Assembly (NCBI GenBank): GCA_905221605.1
Contig: CAJNDS010000557.1
Span: 234,182-298,181 of the forward strand
Length of the DNA: 64,000 nucleotides
Source of the DNA: Symbiodinium natans
Taxonomy: Eukaryota > Sar > Dinophyceae > Suessiales > Symbiodiniaceae
Direction of reading: 5' to 3'
Position numbers and translations under genes: made by a program. The notes below the pieces were generated by a model. It searched no databases. It saw only the letters and a list, made by a program, of their open reading frames with translations, and had not been told where the DNA came from. The stretch's first letter is position 1, and each line of letters begins with the position of its first letter. This document shows positions 63,553 to 64,000 of this stretch, piece by piece.

Positions 63553-64000
63553 AACCGAGGACGAGCGAAACCGGCTGTCAGCGCATGACTTTTTCCTGCC
63601 AGGCAGGGCGGCATCTGGACGGCGTGATGGTCTAGCGGTACTTGCCGCCATACCTGGGAACAGGCAACGACTGGGATCCTTGTCAAAGCGTTGGGCCTTG
63701 CGGGTAGATACCTCGTCTGAAACAAAGTTCCACGATGAGCAAAAACAGAACTAGGACATCTGTGTAGCAGCAAACCAAACCGTCGCCTCACGCATGCATG
63801 CCCCTGAAATTGCTCATGTCAAGGTCAAGGTGGCTCGCTCTTGCCCTTCTTGGAATCGGTGCCGAGCTCGAAATGCTTCCTTGGAGAAGGAAGCGAGAGC
63901 CAAGGTAACCTTTTTCTTCTCGGGGACTCTTGGGGGGCTCTGGGCACGTTAGTGAAGTGAACACAAGCTCGTCACCAGAGCCGTAGACGAGTTAGTAGCT
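63553..64000. other. No supported gene
   Basis: Unique sequence to the window end. A tRNA A-box-like word (TGGTCTAGCGG) occurs at about 63628 without a matching B-box or cloverleaf. Confidence 0.5.

Noticed and set aside
63615-63700. tRNA-like sequence (TGGTCTAGCGG resembles a D-arm/A-box)
   Set aside because: No B-box GGTTCGANNCC at the right distance and no cloverleaf or acceptor stem could be drawn.

Overview
The window is dinoflagellate nuclear DNA, most likely from a Symbiodiniaceae-like alga. The main evidence is a tandem of relic dinoflagellate spliced-leader sequences (63397-63462, minus strand). Supporting evidence is TTTAGGG-type interstitial telomere-like DNA, long GC-rich intergenic stretches with many microsatellites and G/C homopolymers, and short exons separated by small GT-AG introns. 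No bacterial operon, rRNA, intact tRNA or CRISPR array was seen.

The best-defined object is a 9.38 kb LINE-type non-LTR retrotransposon on the minus strand, 54086-63462. It is flanked by a 12-bp direct repeat (GGGCCAGTTTAG) and sits inside a telomere-like TTTAGGG tract. Its 5' end begins exactly with a spliced-leader sequence followed by three truncated leader copies, the signature of repeated trans-splicing and retroposition. In order it encodes ORF1 (coiled coil plus basic C-terminal domain), an apurinic-type endonuclease, a reverse transcriptase with the YADD active site, a 2-oxoglutarate/Fe(II) dioxygenase-like ORF (HxD...H...R) and a coiled-coil ORF. Several reading frames are interrupted by single-base shifts, two of them inside G/C homopolymers. 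The dioxygenase cargo is notable because dinoflagellate DNA carries 5-hydroxymethyluracil, a product that TET/JBP-type 2OG oxygenases make in other protists.

The second unusual region is 7.1-12.35 kb. Clusters of palindromic repeats with AAAGTTTGTTT/AAACAAACTTT arms lie at both ends (7.1-7.5 and 12.0-12.35 kb). Inside are two arrays of ~105-bp hairpin-containing units in opposite orientation (3-4 units at 8.38-8.71 kb, about 9 units at 9.88-10.81 kb) around a frameshifted, transposase-like minus-strand ORF (8761-9723). Further decayed coding fragments lie on the same strand on both sides. The layout resembles a foldback-type DNA transposon.

The rest is ordinary dinoflagellate genic or intergenic DNA. 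The clearest host gene is a 428-codon minus-strand gene at 19612-20898 with a Tudor/SH3-like N-terminus and an FHA-like domain. Smaller supported pieces are an EF-hand exon (32.8-33.1 kb, minus), a phase-consistent two-exon 3' gene end (35.4-35.83 kb, plus), a two-exon gene end at 13.37-13.61 kb (plus), C-terminal single-membrane-segment exons at 24.2-24.8, 29.5-29.6 and 31.3-31.6 kb (minus), a TPR-like exon near 43.7-43.97 kb (minus), and isolated exon-like frames near 45.7, 48.8 and 52.9-53.06 kb. Because exons are short and splice sites are loosely defined, many host genes will be incompletely described here.
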